The notes below the pieces were generated by a model that was not told the DNA's origin, made no database searches, and saw nothing but the letters and a program-made list of their open reading frames with translations. A DNA stretch of 64,000 nt, taken from assembly GCA_030650995.1 (NCBI GenBank), contig JAUSCY010000072.1, forward strand, positions 29,570 to 93,569. Reading direction: 5' to 3'. Of this stretch, positions 29,721 through 39,255 are shown piece after piece. Numbering within the stretch: position 1 is the first letter of the stretch; each line of letters opens with the position of its first letter. A program made the position numbers and the translations under genes. The stretch comes from Sheuella sp. (GTDB lineage Bacteria; Pseudomonadota; Gammaproteobacteria; Burkholderiales; Burkholderiaceae_B).

Positions 29721-31302
29721 GAATATCTCCTGGTCTTATTCTTTATACGTGCTCGCCGAGCGCTTTGGCGATCGGCCTGCAGTCATGGATAGTCTGGATC
29801 AGGCGCTTAGCTTTAATCAGTTGAATAAATTTGCACATGCAGTTGCAGCAAAACTTATCGCACTAAGTATCCAGCCGGGTCAAGCGATTGCATCCCTGTT
29901 ACCGAACTCCCTTGAAGCAGTCTGGACATCTTACGGTATTAGACTGTCTGGTGCAGCTGAAATTCCACTGAGCTGGGGGTATACCCTAGATGAAATACAG
30001 TGGTGTGAAACTCTGGCAAAGTTTGAATATATCCTGACAACACGCTCGCGTGAGGCTGAGCTTCAGGCGATGGGGTTTCGCACACTCTGTGTAGAAGCGA
30101 TGATCGCTATACACCATGCAAACACAATTCAGGATGTAGTAATCGATAGATTCCCTGCGGTGCGGGCGGAGCTGACTGGACGTATTCTTTTCACCTCAGG
30201 TACAACAGGCAAACCCAAGGGCGTTACCTATACGCACGGTGCCCGCTGGGCAGGTGAGCAACTGCTTAAAGCCACTCTTCCTTTTTTCCCCAAGCCGGGT
30301 GAAAAACTTCTCTTGATGACTCCCTTTGTTCATGGCGCTTCGCTACTGACTTATGCCTGGTGCGACTATGGTGGGACGGTTGTCCTTCATCAGGGCGTGG
30401 ATACAGACCGCATCTCACCGCTATTACAGCGTGGAGAAATCACAGCAATTTTTGCTCCTCCGACAGTACTGGCAAAAATCACTTCAGCATTTGAAGGTCA
30501 AATCTTCGATTCAATCCAGTGTGTGTTTACCGGCACCCAGCCTCTCACTGCCGCGCTTTATCAAAAGGCTAGCAAAATGTTTGGTCATAATATTCGCGTT
30601 ACTTATGGAAAATCAGAATGCGTCAATCCAATTACAGTACTGGACCCACAAGCCACGAGTGATTATTTTGCAGATCAGCGTAACGGTTCAGGCGCATGTG
30701 TCGGTTGGCCCGCTCCAGGAGTTGAAATAAAAATTGTTCAACATGAAACGACCGGACAAGTCATTTCCAGCACAGCGACTGAAGACGCAACGGACGGGGA
30801 AATTTACCTGCGTGCTTCACACATGTCAGCCGGGCTGATTGATCAAGATGGTTTCAGACCATATCTGCCTGATGGCTGGCACCAAACGGGAGACCTGGGA
30901 CACTTTGACGAACAGGGGCGCCTGATACTGACCGGACGGGTAGCAGATGTTATCAAGACTGGCGGCTATCGGGTCAACCCAGATGAAATAGAGGCCGTAC
31001 TCGCGCACAATCCATATGCGGCGCAGATTTGCGTCACCTCGATTCCCTCGGACTACTGGGGAGAAATCATCATTGCTGTTGCAGAAAGCGCTGATGCGAG
31101 ATGGCAAAATCATTGCCAGTCATTGTTGAGTACTATGTCTCGTCACAAACAGCCGCGTCACTATTTGTCTGTGGACAGTTTGCCACGTAATCCACAAGGG
31201 AAAATCAGCAGAAAACAAGTTAGCAAAATGATTCTCCAGAGGCATCAGTTGAAGGACGGCCCTTACCCCGAATTACTTGCTCTCGATCCGCAACCAGAAT
31301 GA
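29719..31302 (+). CDS. AMP-dependent synthetase/ligase (acyl-CoA synthetase family)
   Basis: ILFTSGTTGKPKGVTYTHGARW, YGKSE, WHQTGDLGHFDEQGRLILTGRVADVIKTGGYRVNPDEIE, PRNPQGKISRKQV. Confidence 0.93.
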   Translation: MNISWSYSLYVLAERFGDRPAVMDSLDQALSFNQLNKFAHAVAAKLIALSIQPGQAIASLLPNSLEAVWTSYGIRLSGAAEIPLSWGYTLDEIQWCETLAKFEYILTTRSREAELQAMGFRTLCVEAMIAIHHANTIQDVVIDRFPAVRAELTGRILFTSGTTGKPKGVTYTHGARWAGEQLLKATLPFFPKPGEKLLLMTPFVHGASLLTYAWCDYGGTVVLHQGVDTDRISPLLQRGEITAIFAPPTVLAKITSAFEGQIFDSIQCVFTGTQPLTAALYQKASKMFGHNIRVTYGKSECVNPITVLDPQATSDYFADQRNGSGACVGWPAPGVEIKIVQHETTGQVISSTATEDATDGEIYLRASHMSAGLIDQDGFRPYLPDGWHQTGDLGHFDEQGRLILTGRVADVIKTGGYRVNPDEIEAVLAHNPYAAQICVTSIPSDYWGEIIIAVAESADARWQNHCQSLLSTMSRHKQPRHYLSVDSLPRNPQGKISRKQVSKMILQRHQLKDGPYPELLALDPQPE

Positions 31303-31306
31303 ACCT

Positions 31307-32602
31307 ATGACCTCACATAAAAATAATAACGCAGCCTTTGAGACAACTTCTGTTAACAAGACACAACCAACTGGCGCAACAAGCGGGCTCATCGTAGTAC
31401 GAATTTTTCTGGCGTTCGCCTCTGGATATTTTTTGTCTTATGCATTGCGCGCAGTCAATGCTGCATTAGCACCGGTTCTTGCCGAAGATCTCAAACTATC
31501 CGCAGGCGAACTAGGCTGGCTATCCTCTGCATATTTTTTAGCTTTTGCAGCGATGCAAATACCAGTTGGCATCTGGCTTGATCGCTATGGTGCGCGTCGT
31601 ACCGAATCAGCACTCCTGATTGTGGCCGCGACGGGTGCGGCAATCGTAGGGGTGGGAGACTCTCTCTGGCTCAACTCACTTGGACGTATTCTGATTGGCG
31701 CGGGAGTCGCACCATGTCTGATGGCCTCTTATGCATACTTTCGACGCTGCTTTCCGCCAGCGCAGCAGCCGCGGCTCGTCATGGGGATGTTACTGGTTGG
31801 TGCAGCAGGTGCTCTGGCAGCGACACAGCCAGCACTGGCCATGGCTAACTGGATAGGCTGGAGACAGATCTACTTCATGTCAGCAGCCCTGCTGGCTTTG
31901 AGTGCGCTGGCCGTATACTTTCTGACGACAGACGCTGATCTTCAGTCACCCCAAGCGGGCGATCACACAGACAGCACTAACATCTGGAAGCTGACCACCC
32001 ACCCCGTCATGTTAAGGATCGTACCAGTCTGCATATTTACGATTGGTGGATTTTCTGCGATGCAGACCTTATGGGCAGGACCCTGGCTCACCCAGACGTT
32101 AGGTATGAGTCCCGATCAAGCCAGCATGGTCTTGCTCTACCTGAACGCATCACTCATGGTGAGTTATCTTGTAATGGGAACTGCGAGCCCATGGTTATTG
32201 AAAACAGGCCTGAGCTTGGCTAAGCAGTCTCTTATCGCATTAATCTGGATACCACTTGTTTTTATCAGCATGATTGTCTGGCAAAGTCAGGCGTCATGGA
32301 TATGCTGGCTTCTTTTTGCACCTGTTATTCCTGCAATGTTTTTGTTGCAAACACAAGCCGCCCTGGCCTTTCCCGGTAATGTGGCAGGCAGAATCCTGAC
32401 CACATCCAACCTGATGATTTTTGTCGGAACCTTCCTCGTGCAATGGGCAATCGGACTGGCGGTTGATACCTTCAATAAACTCGGGATGACACACGCAGCA
32501 GCTTTAAAAATGGCCTTTATCAGTCTGGTCGTCTTGCAAATACTGAGTCTGATCTGGTTTGTGATGCGCGCGCCTGAACGCGCATCACAGGTCAAGCAGT
32601 AG
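31307..32602 (+). CDS. MFS transporter
   Basis: Multi-TM; LGWLSSAYFLAFAAMQIPVGIWLDRYGARRTESALL MFS motif A. Confidence 0.9.
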   Translation: MTSHKNNNAAFETTSVNKTQPTGATSGLIVVRIFLAFASGYFLSYALRAVNAALAPVLAEDLKLSAGELGWLSSAYFLAFAAMQIPVGIWLDRYGARRTESALLIVAATGAAIVGVGDSLWLNSLGRILIGAGVAPCLMASYAYFRRCFPPAQQPRLVMGMLLVGAAGALAATQPALAMANWIGWRQIYFMSAALLALSALAVYFLTTDADLQSPQAGDHTDSTNIWKLTTHPVMLRIVPVCIFTIGGFSAMQTLWAGPWLTQTLGMSPDQASMVLLYLNASLMVSYLVMGTASPWLLKTGLSLAKQSLIALIWIPLVFISMIVWQSQASWICWLLFAPVIPAMFLLQTQAALAFPGNVAGRILTTSNLMIFVGTFLVQWAIGLAVDTFNKLGMTHAAALKMAFISLVVLQILSLIWFVMRAPERASQVKQ

Positions 32603-32626
32603 TTTCCAAGCGCTTGTTTCTCAGCA

Positions 32627-33598
32627 CTAGTCTTTGTTCGCCATACCCAGACGCTCAATCGTCTTTTTCTCAGTATAAAAACTATCTTTTGCGTATTTTG
32701 TGTAATCAGCCGTATTCATGTAAATAACTGGCTGGTCATACTGTTTGAAAACCGCAAGTACCGCTGGATCATCGAGTGTTTTCTTGAAGGTATCGTGAAT
32801 GACCTTTACAACTTTCGGATCCATTCCTTTGGGACCACAGACACCAAACGGTGAGTCCGAGACAGTTTCATAGCCAAGCTCATTGAGCGTTGGCACGTCA
32901 GGCCAGCGTGTCGTGCGCTTACTGCCATAGGTGGCAAGCAGCCTCAACTTGCCCGCATCGACCAATGGCCCCCATCCAGTCGAATCACTCATCGCCATGA
33001 CATGCCCCCCCAGGACAGCCTGAAGATTGTGGGCACTGCCCTTGAAGGGGATCTGGGAAAGCTTGATTCCCGCGCGTTGTGCAAACTCCTCGACTGCAAG
33101 ATGCGGGCTGGTACCGGTGCCGGGCGTGCCATAAGTGAATGTATCGGGATTCGCTTTGGCGAAAGCAACAAGATCTTTGATATTTTTAATCGGTGAGTCA
33201 ATCGGCACGACTAACCCGAACGTATAACCCGTCAGGCAGATAATCCAGGTAAAGTCCTTAAGTGTGTCGAACTGAACTTTTTGCATGTGTGGAATACGAA
33301 ACACACCGACCGGGATTTGCGCCAGCGTATAACCATCTGGTTTGGAGTTAATCAATTCAACCGCGCCAAGTGTGCCACCCGCACCAGGCTTATTCTCGAC
33401 AATCACACTTTGTCTCATAATTTTTCCTGCGCTTTCGGCCAGTGCACGCATGACAACATCTGTCGATCCACCCGCAGGCCAGGGGCAAATAAGCTTGATA
33501 GTGCGAGTGGGAAAAGTCTGGGCACTCGCATAACCTGGCAATAGTGATGTAGCAGCCAAGGCGGCTGTTGAAGCGAGAAAGTCACGGCGATCTGTCAT
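32627..33598 (-). CDS. Bug/TctC-type substrate-binding protein with Tat-like signal
   Basis: MTDRRDFLASTAALAATSLLPGYASAQTFPTRTIKLICPWPAGGSTDVVMRALAE. Confidence 0.94.
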   Translation of the reverse strand: MTDRRDFLASTAALAATSLLPGYASAQTFPTRTIKLICPWPAGGSTDVVMRALAESAGKIMRQSVIVENKPGAGGTLGAVELINSKPDGYTLAQIPVGVFRIPHMQKVQFDTLKDFTWIICLTGYTFGLVVPIDSPIKNIKDLVAFAKANPDTFTYGTPGTGTSPHLAVEEFAQRAGIKLSQIPFKGSAHNLQAVLGGHVMAMSDSTGWGPLVDAGKLRLLATYGSKRTTRWPDVPTLNELGYETVSDSPFGVCGPKGMDPKVVKVIHDTFKKTLDDPAVLAVFKQYDQPVIYMNTADYTKYAKDSFYTEKKTIERLGMANKD

Positions 33599-33767
33599 TG
33601 TTGTCTCCTACCTTCTTTTATATGTTTATTAAACACATGGTAAATCCCGATTTACTCCTTGGCAAGCACAGACGTATTCTTTGGGCTGAGTAATTAAAGC
33701 AAGTAGTCGTTAAAGCGAGTGTTAAATATCCATCCTCGCTCACAAAGAAAATAAAAGTGAGAATTAC

Positions 33768-34742
33768 GTGAAAATAATGAAAAAACTCTTTACTGGCTGC
33801 GCGCTGGTATTGCTTGCAGGCTCAGCGTTGGCACAGACACCAACCTATCCCTCAAAACCTATCCGCTGGATCGTTCCCTACACACCAGGCGGGTTCACTG
33901 ACAATGTGACACGGTTGGTCACTGCAAGACTCCAGACATTGCTTGGTCAGACGATTGTGATTGAAAACAAGCCCGGGGCGAATTCAATTATTGGCGCCGA
34001 CATGGTGGCCAAGGCTAATCCCGATGGATATACCATTCTGACTGTCATCACCGCCCATGCAGCCAATGCAACTTTGTATGAGGGACGTTTGCCTTTTGAT
34101 CATTACAAATCACTTGCTCCAATTTCTCTGGTGGCGATCTCGCCTTTAATCCTGACCGTCAGTAAAGATTTTCCAGCCAAAAATGTAAGCGAACTCATTG
34201 CCTACGCCCGGGCAAACCCTGGCAAAGTGTCATTCGGCTCTTCAGGGGTTGGCTCAGCCGCACACTTGACTTCAGAATTGCTCGCCCATACAGCGGGCAT
34301 TCAAATGGTGCACATACCTTATAAAGGTACTGCACCCGCACTGGCGGATCTGATGGCAAACAATATCCAGATGCTTGTCGATGTGCCTAGCTCCATGATG
34401 CCTCACGTCAATAGCGGCAAGGTCAACGGTATTGGCATGTTCGCCAAGGATCGCCTGCCCGTTGCGAAAGATGTCCCCACCCTGCCCCAGTCAGGCGGAC
34501 CTGCAATCGTGTCCTCGAGCTGGGTCATGTTCCTGGCACCTGGCGATACACCTCCAGAAATAATCAACAAACTCTCGCAGGCCGTAAACGAAGTCGTTCA
34601 AACACCAGAGCTCAAAACCCGTTTTGCTGATCTGGGAATTATTGCAATTGGTAGCACTCCCGCGGAAACGAAAACTTTCCTGAAAGATGAAATCAACAAA
34701 TGGGGCCAAGTTATCAAGACAGCCAATGTGAAGGCTGAATAA
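33768..34742 (+). CDS. Bug/TctC-type substrate-binding protein
   Basis: YPSKPIRWIVPYTPGGFTDNVTRLVTARLQTLLGQTIVIENKPGANSIIGADMVAKANPDGY. Confidence 0.95.
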   Translation: MKIMKKLFTGCALVLLAGSALAQTPTYPSKPIRWIVPYTPGGFTDNVTRLVTARLQTLLGQTIVIENKPGANSIIGADMVAKANPDGYTILTVITAHAANATLYEGRLPFDHYKSLAPISLVAISPLILTVSKDFPAKNVSELIAYARANPGKVSFGSSGVGSAAHLTSELLAHTAGIQMVHIPYKGTAPALADLMANNIQMLVDVPSSMMPHVNSGKVNGIGMFAKDRLPVAKDVPTLPQSGGPAIVSSSWVMFLAPGDTPPEIINKLSQAVNEVVQTPELKTRFADLGIIAIGSTPAETKTFLKDEINKWGQVIKTANVKAE

Positions 34743-34774
34743 CAGAAGGTTGAATAACACTCGCGTACGCTTAA

Positions 34775-35761
34775 ATGAAGAAGATCACGGTGACAACAAA
34801 TATCGTCATTGTCACCCCTGCTAAATCAGGTACCTTGCATGGCAACAGGACGACCGCGCTGCGCTGGGAGCAACACCTCTGCGCAGCGGGTTTCCAAACC
34901 GAAGTCCTGACAGACTGGCAGCAAGGCAATCAGGACATCATGATTGCCCTGCACGCTGCACGTAGCCATGCATCGATGCGTGCATGGAAACAGCATCATC
35001 CAGAAAAACCATTGATTCTTATCATGACAGGCACGGATTTATATCGTGACTTGTTTGCAGGTAATGCCCAAGCGCTGGCGTCACTGGCACTAGCCGATCA
35101 GATTGTTCTATTGCAGCCTGAGGCAATCAAATGCATTCCCGAGACGTATCATTCGCGCTGCCGAGTGATTTATCAGTCAGTTGCTGCCCGCCGCCGTATT
35201 CCAAAACACGGACGATGTTTCATGGTGACAGTTATTGGGCATCTTCGCGATGAGAAGGATCCCTTACGCACAGCCCACGCATTGCAGCGCATACCGAAAA
35301 CAAGCCGTATACAAGTTTTTCATCTGGGTATGTCCATGCAGGAAAAATATACGCATGAAGCACAGAGACTGGCTTCTCTGGATCAACGCTATCACTGGAT
35401 TGGTCCTCGCCGACATCAGGACACGATGCGCTGGCTTGCCAGCAGTGAACTGATGGTCATCTCAAGCATCATGGAAGGTGGTGCGCATGTTGTATCGGAA
35501 GCGATCGCCCTGGGCATCCCCGTGATTGCCTCCGACATTGATGGAAATCGTGGCCTGCTAGGCAATGACTATCCTGGATTTTTTCCTGTCGGCGATACCG
35601 CCTCACTATCAAACCTCTTAAGCCAGGCAGAGTCAGACCCCGCATACATGCATGCGCTGCATGAGTCACTCGAAAAACGACAGGAGCTTATCAATCCAGC
35701 GAGAGAGTACAGCGAGATTCTGAAGCTTGTCAATGAACTACTCGACAAGCAGAGTGCATGA
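34775..35761 (+). CDS. senB: Selenosugar synthase SenB (TIGR04348-family glycosyltransferase)
   Basis: IVTPAKSGTLHGNRTTALRWEQHL N-terminus, MTGTDLYRDL, C-terminal VISSIMEGGAHVVSEAIALGIPVIASDIDGNRGLLG; neighbourhood with senA, selD and egtD. Confidence 0.88.
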   Translation: MKKITVTTNIVIVTPAKSGTLHGNRTTALRWEQHLCAAGFQTEVLTDWQQGNQDIMIALHAARSHASMRAWKQHHPEKPLILIMTGTDLYRDLFAGNAQALASLALADQIVLLQPEAIKCIPETYHSRCRVIYQSVAARRRIPKHGRCFMVTVIGHLRDEKDPLRTAHALQRIPKTSRIQVFHLGMSMQEKYTHEAQRLASLDQRYHWIGPRRHQDTMRWLASSELMVISSIMEGGAHVVSEAIALGIPVIASDIDGNRGLLGNDYPGFFPVGDTASLSNLLSQAESDPAYMHALHESLEKRQELINPAREYSEILKLVNELLDKQSA

Positions 35762-35835
35762 TTCGGACTGTTTAGAACTTTACGTTTTACAACTGTTGTT
35801 CTTTAAGTTCAGCTTCAGATACGTGGAGTTCAGCC

Positions 35836-36783
35836 TCAGATACGTGCAAAAAAAACAGCAAACCATTTTTGTGAGTCAGTCCAGTACTCAGCCTCGGAAA
35901 ATCCAGCCTCAGATAGCATTTCCATGAATGTTTCAATCTGATATTTATAACTATTCTCTGTGTGTATTGACTCACCTGATTTAAAGTGGCGCTCACCCCC
36001 TGGCCAGGTGACGACCAAATCACGACGCGCATACAGATGCATCTCAATACGAGACAATGCCTGATTGAAAAATGCATCGTGTCCCCAATCAGAAAGATTA
36101 AAGTCACTAGAAATCAGACTATTTATATGCGTCAGCATATTGCGGTTAAACGCGGCGGTAATGCCTAGCTCATCGTTATAAGCAGCGTGTAAAATCTTAT
36201 CGTCTTTGACTAAATCTACTCCAATGAGCAGTCCACCCCTTTTAGCACTCGCAGGATTCGATTGTTGTGGCGCAATAGAATTATCAGCCAACGCTTTAAA
36301 CTTTTTTAATAAACCGACGGCTTGATCAGGATCAAAGTTTCCGATCGACGAACCAGGGTAAAAACATATTTTTCTATCATTGCGCATTGCTTCAGGCAGC
36401 GTAATGGTTTGTGTCAAATCCGCACTCAGCGCACGCATATCAATATCCGGATAAGCCTTACGCATCTGTACCAGAGCGCTCTCCAGGAAGTCTCCAGAAA
36501 TATCAATTGCCAGATAATTTTTAGGTTGAACGCTTGAAAAAAGCTCTCCGGCCTTATGACAATTTCCCGCCCCTAAATCTATAAGCGTATCAACTGAGCC
36601 TAAGGCGCGAGCAATCGCTTCGCGATGAGCACTCATCACGGACTGTTCGCTACGCGTGGGGTAATACTCAGGCATCATCGTGATCAGTTCAAACAGTCGA
36701 CTTCCCACCGCATCATAAAAATACTTCGGTGAAATAAAAGCACTGTCATTTAACAGACCATCAATGATTGATTGATTATTCAT
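35836..36783 (-). CDS. egtD: L-histidine N-alpha-methyltransferase EgtD
   Basis: YFYDAVGSRLFELITMMPEYYPTRSEQSVM, LIDLGAGNCHKAGEL, FYPGSSIGNFDPDQA, ending WFAVFFARI. Confidence 0.93.
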   Translation of the reverse strand: MNNQSIIDGLLNDSAFISPKYFYDAVGSRLFELITMMPEYYPTRSEQSVMSAHREAIARALGSVDTLIDLGAGNCHKAGELFSSVQPKNYLAIDISGDFLESALVQMRKAYPDIDMRALSADLTQTITLPEAMRNDRKICFYPGSSIGNFDPDQAVGLLKKFKALADNSIAPQQSNPASAKRGGLLIGVDLVKDDKILHAAYNDELGITAAFNRNMLTHINSLISSDFNLSDWGHDAFFNQALSRIEMHLYARRDLVVTWPGGERHFKSGESIHTENSYKYQIETFMEMLSEAGFSEAEYWTDSQKWFAVFFARI

Positions 36784-36801
36784 ATTTCAATAATAAAAAG
36801 G

Positions 36802-37596
36802 TTAACCTGCGCAGTGAATTTGAATACGCCGTAATCGGGCACTCAGCGCATCAACAGCGATCACAAGTACAAACATCGCGATCAGTGCGGTAGAGGCTTG
36901 AGACTCACGCAAGAGAGACAACTCGTAATACAAAATTTGTCCTAAGCCACCTGCACCGACAAATCCCAGAATAGTGGCCATGCGAATATTCATCTCCCAT
37001 CGGTACAGGGTGTAGGACAATAACTGGGGGGCAACTGCTGGCAACGTTCCATAGAAAAATGCGGTAAAAGGCCTCGCACCACTCAGAATAAGTGCGCGCG
37101 CAGCGTCATCAGAGCGATTTTCGAGTGTTTCGGCGAACAATCGTCCCAGCACACCGATTGTGTGCAGCGCAAGTGCCAGCGTACCCGCAAAGGGCCCCAG
37201 GCCGACGAGAAGAACCATTAAAGTTGCCCAGACGAGTTCTGGTACAGCACGTAAAAAATTTAATAGTAATCTGACGCTTTGCTTTAAAAGCTGACCGAAG
37301 CGACCAGTTGCAGGTAACGCGAAAAGCAATCCAAACAGAGCAGCGAGCAAGGTCGCGACGGCTGAAATAGCAAGGGTTTCAATTGTGCCGTAGGCAACTT
37401 TGAGTAAAAAATCCGGACTCAGATCTGGCGAAAAAAAACGCGCTACAAAAGTACGCATGCTGGAAAGCGACTGCGTACTGAATAATTCAAATGGGTTGAA
37501 TTGCAGAAAACTAAAACTTGCGCAGACAGCCGCAATGCAAACTAAGGACAGGGCAAAACCTCGCCAGGGCATTGCAGGTTTAGGATATATATTCAT
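36802..37596 (-). CDS. PhnE-like ABC permease (putative selenium-oxyanion transporter)
   Basis: LLNFLRAVPELVWATLMVLLVGLGPFAGTLALALHTIGVLGRLFAETLE; overlaps upstream permease by 4 bp. Confidence 0.87.
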   Translation of the reverse strand: MNIYPKPAMPWRGFALSLVCIAAVCASFSFLQFNPFELFSTQSLSSMRTFVARFFSPDLSPDFLLKVAYGTIETLAISAVATLLAALFGLLFALPATGRFGQLLKQSVRLLLNFLRAVPELVWATLMVLLVGLGPFAGTLALALHTIGVLGRLFAETLENRSDDAARALILSGARPFTAFFYGTLPAVAPQLLSYTLYRWEMNIRMATILGFVGAGGLGQILYYELSLLRESQASTALIAMFVLVIAVDALSARLRRIQIHCAG

Positions 37597-38522
37597 GGAA
37601 GACCCTTGCGGATCAAGTAACTGACCAGATCAGCCACGAATACAAGGATCAGGAACACGATTACGATACTCGACACTTCGCTTGCGTTGAGCATTTTCAT
37701 TGATTGATCCATCAGTTGACCCAAGCCACCTGCACCAACAAAACCCATAATGACGGATGCGCGTATCGCACATTCCCACCGATAAACAGTATAGGATGCG
37801 AGCTCCTGTGCAGCGCCAGGCAAAAGACCATATAAAAATGCCATGGTTCGGCCGCTGCCTGACAGAAGCAGTGCTCGGCAAGCTCGCGTATCGCTTGACT
37901 CAAGGATTTCCGAGTAAACCTTACCTAGCATTCCTGAGTAGGTCAGCGCGATTGCCAGTACACCCGCGGCAGTCCCCAGCCCAAAGACGCGAACAAGCAA
38001 AAGTGCCCAGACAATTTCAGGAACGCCGCGGAGGAATAAAAGTAAAAAACGCGCACACATACGTAAAACATATCCAACACCCCGGCCCGGACCAGGACCG
38101 ATTCTGGATATAGAAAGACTGTAGGTCAATAACAAACCAAGGGGGATAGCAAGCAATATGGCCAGTGCGATTCCAGCCGTCGCCATTGCGAGCGTTTCGA
38201 TGACAGCGGTTAAAAGCAGCGTTAAAAACTCTGTGCTAGTTGCAGGTGGGAAAAACTGAGAAAGAAAATGAGCAAAAACATCCAGATTTTCAGAATCAAA
38301 TATTGCGAAAGGATCAAACTGAGCGATGATCAGCAATGGCCAGAGGATGACTATGCCTAGAATGACAGACAACAGCCTTTTACCTGCAGCGGGATCGCGG
38401 GCAGGTGCTGGGGCTAAAACAGAATGTATTGATGTATTCAAATACGCCACGCTATGGTTCGCAAGGCTCAGTATCTGCGAGTGTGATGCCTTGCAAGGGA
38501 ATCGCTCCAGATTCTGCGTCAT
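37593..38522 (-). CDS. PhnE-like ABC permease; true start possibly GTG near 38450
   Basis: LLLFLRGVPEIVWALLLVRVFGLGTAAGVLAIALTYSGMLGKVYSEILE; ORF start overlaps the ATPase by about 70 bp so a downstream GTG is likely. Confidence 0.87.
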   Translation of the reverse strand: MTQNLERFPCKASHSQILSLANHSVAYLNTSIHSVLAPAPARDPAAGKRLLSVILGIVILWPLLIIAQFDPFAIFDSENLDVFAHFLSQFFPPATSTEFLTLLLTAVIETLAMATAGIALAILLAIPLGLLLTYSLSISRIGPGPGRGVGYVLRMCARFLLLFLRGVPEIVWALLLVRVFGLGTAAGVLAIALTYSGMLGKVYSEILESSDTRACRALLLSGSGRTMAFLYGLLPGAAQELASYTVYRWECAIRASVIMGFVGAGGLGQLMDQSMKMLNASEVSSIVIVFLILVFVADLVSYLIRKGLP

Positions 38523-39255
38523 AGAGGTCGTTTAACATCGCGCGGGTCACTTGCAAAACAGGTAAATCAAATGCAATACGTCCAGACTTGATACCAATAA
38601 TGCGCTCAAACCATTTCAGAGCGATATCCACCGCGTGCAAACTCGCAACAAACGTCACACCACCCTGCGAGGCCGTGGCGTGAAGTTTCGAAATCGTGAT
38701 CTCAGACAGTGTTGGATCCATCGCTGACACAGGCTCATCAGCCAGTATCAGCGATGGAGACTGATACAAAATCCTTGCGACGCCGACTCGCTGTAGCTGC
38801 CCGCCTGAAAGTACATCACAACGCTCAAAAATTTTATCTGCGATCTCGAGTTGCTGCAGCACATGAAACACACCCGGAATATCCTGAGGATAAATCAAGG
38901 ACAGTAAAGCACGCGCCTGAGACCACTGCCCGAGTTTTCCAGCAAGTACCGCCGTGATGACACGCTGTTTGGCAGGAAGTGGCGGCTGCTGATGAATCAT
39001 TCCAATCTGCGTGCGCAAACGACGCAATGCAGACTTATTTAATTGCCAGACATCCTGACCAAGCAAACTGATTGCGCCGGCGCTTGGCCGCACAGAGGTC
39101 GCTAATAAATTAAGTAAAGAAGTCTTTCCCGCACCAGATGAGCCGATCACGGCGATTTTTTCACCACTGCGCGCATGCAATGAAATGTCTCGCAAAGCAC
39201 TGTGGCCATTCGGATGAATAAGCGAGACATTATTTAATTCAAATGCAGGTTTCAC
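38452..39255 (-). CDS. PhnC-like ABC ATPase
   Basis: IGSSGAGKTSLLNLLAT, LSGGQLQRVGVARIL, ILADEPVSAMDP. Confidence 0.92.
   Translation of the reverse strand: MKPAFELNNVSLIHPNGHSALRDISLHARSGEKIAVIGSSGAGKTSLLNLLATSVRPSAGAISLLGQDVWQLNKSALRRLRTQIGMIHQQPPLPAKQRVITAVLAGKLGQWSQARALLSLIYPQDIPGVFHVLQQLEIADKIFERCDVLSGGQLQRVGVARILYQSPSLILADEPVSAMDPTLSEITISKLHATASQGGVTFVASLHAVDIALKWFERIIGIKSGRIAFDLPVLQVTRAMLNDLYDAESGAIPLQGITLADTEPCEP

Noticed and set aside
35787-36107. Programmed frameshift extending EgtD into the HVSEAEL repeat frame
   Set aside because: The zero-frame EgtD already ends with a plausible native C-terminus (WFAVFFARI); extension kept only as a low-interest possibility.
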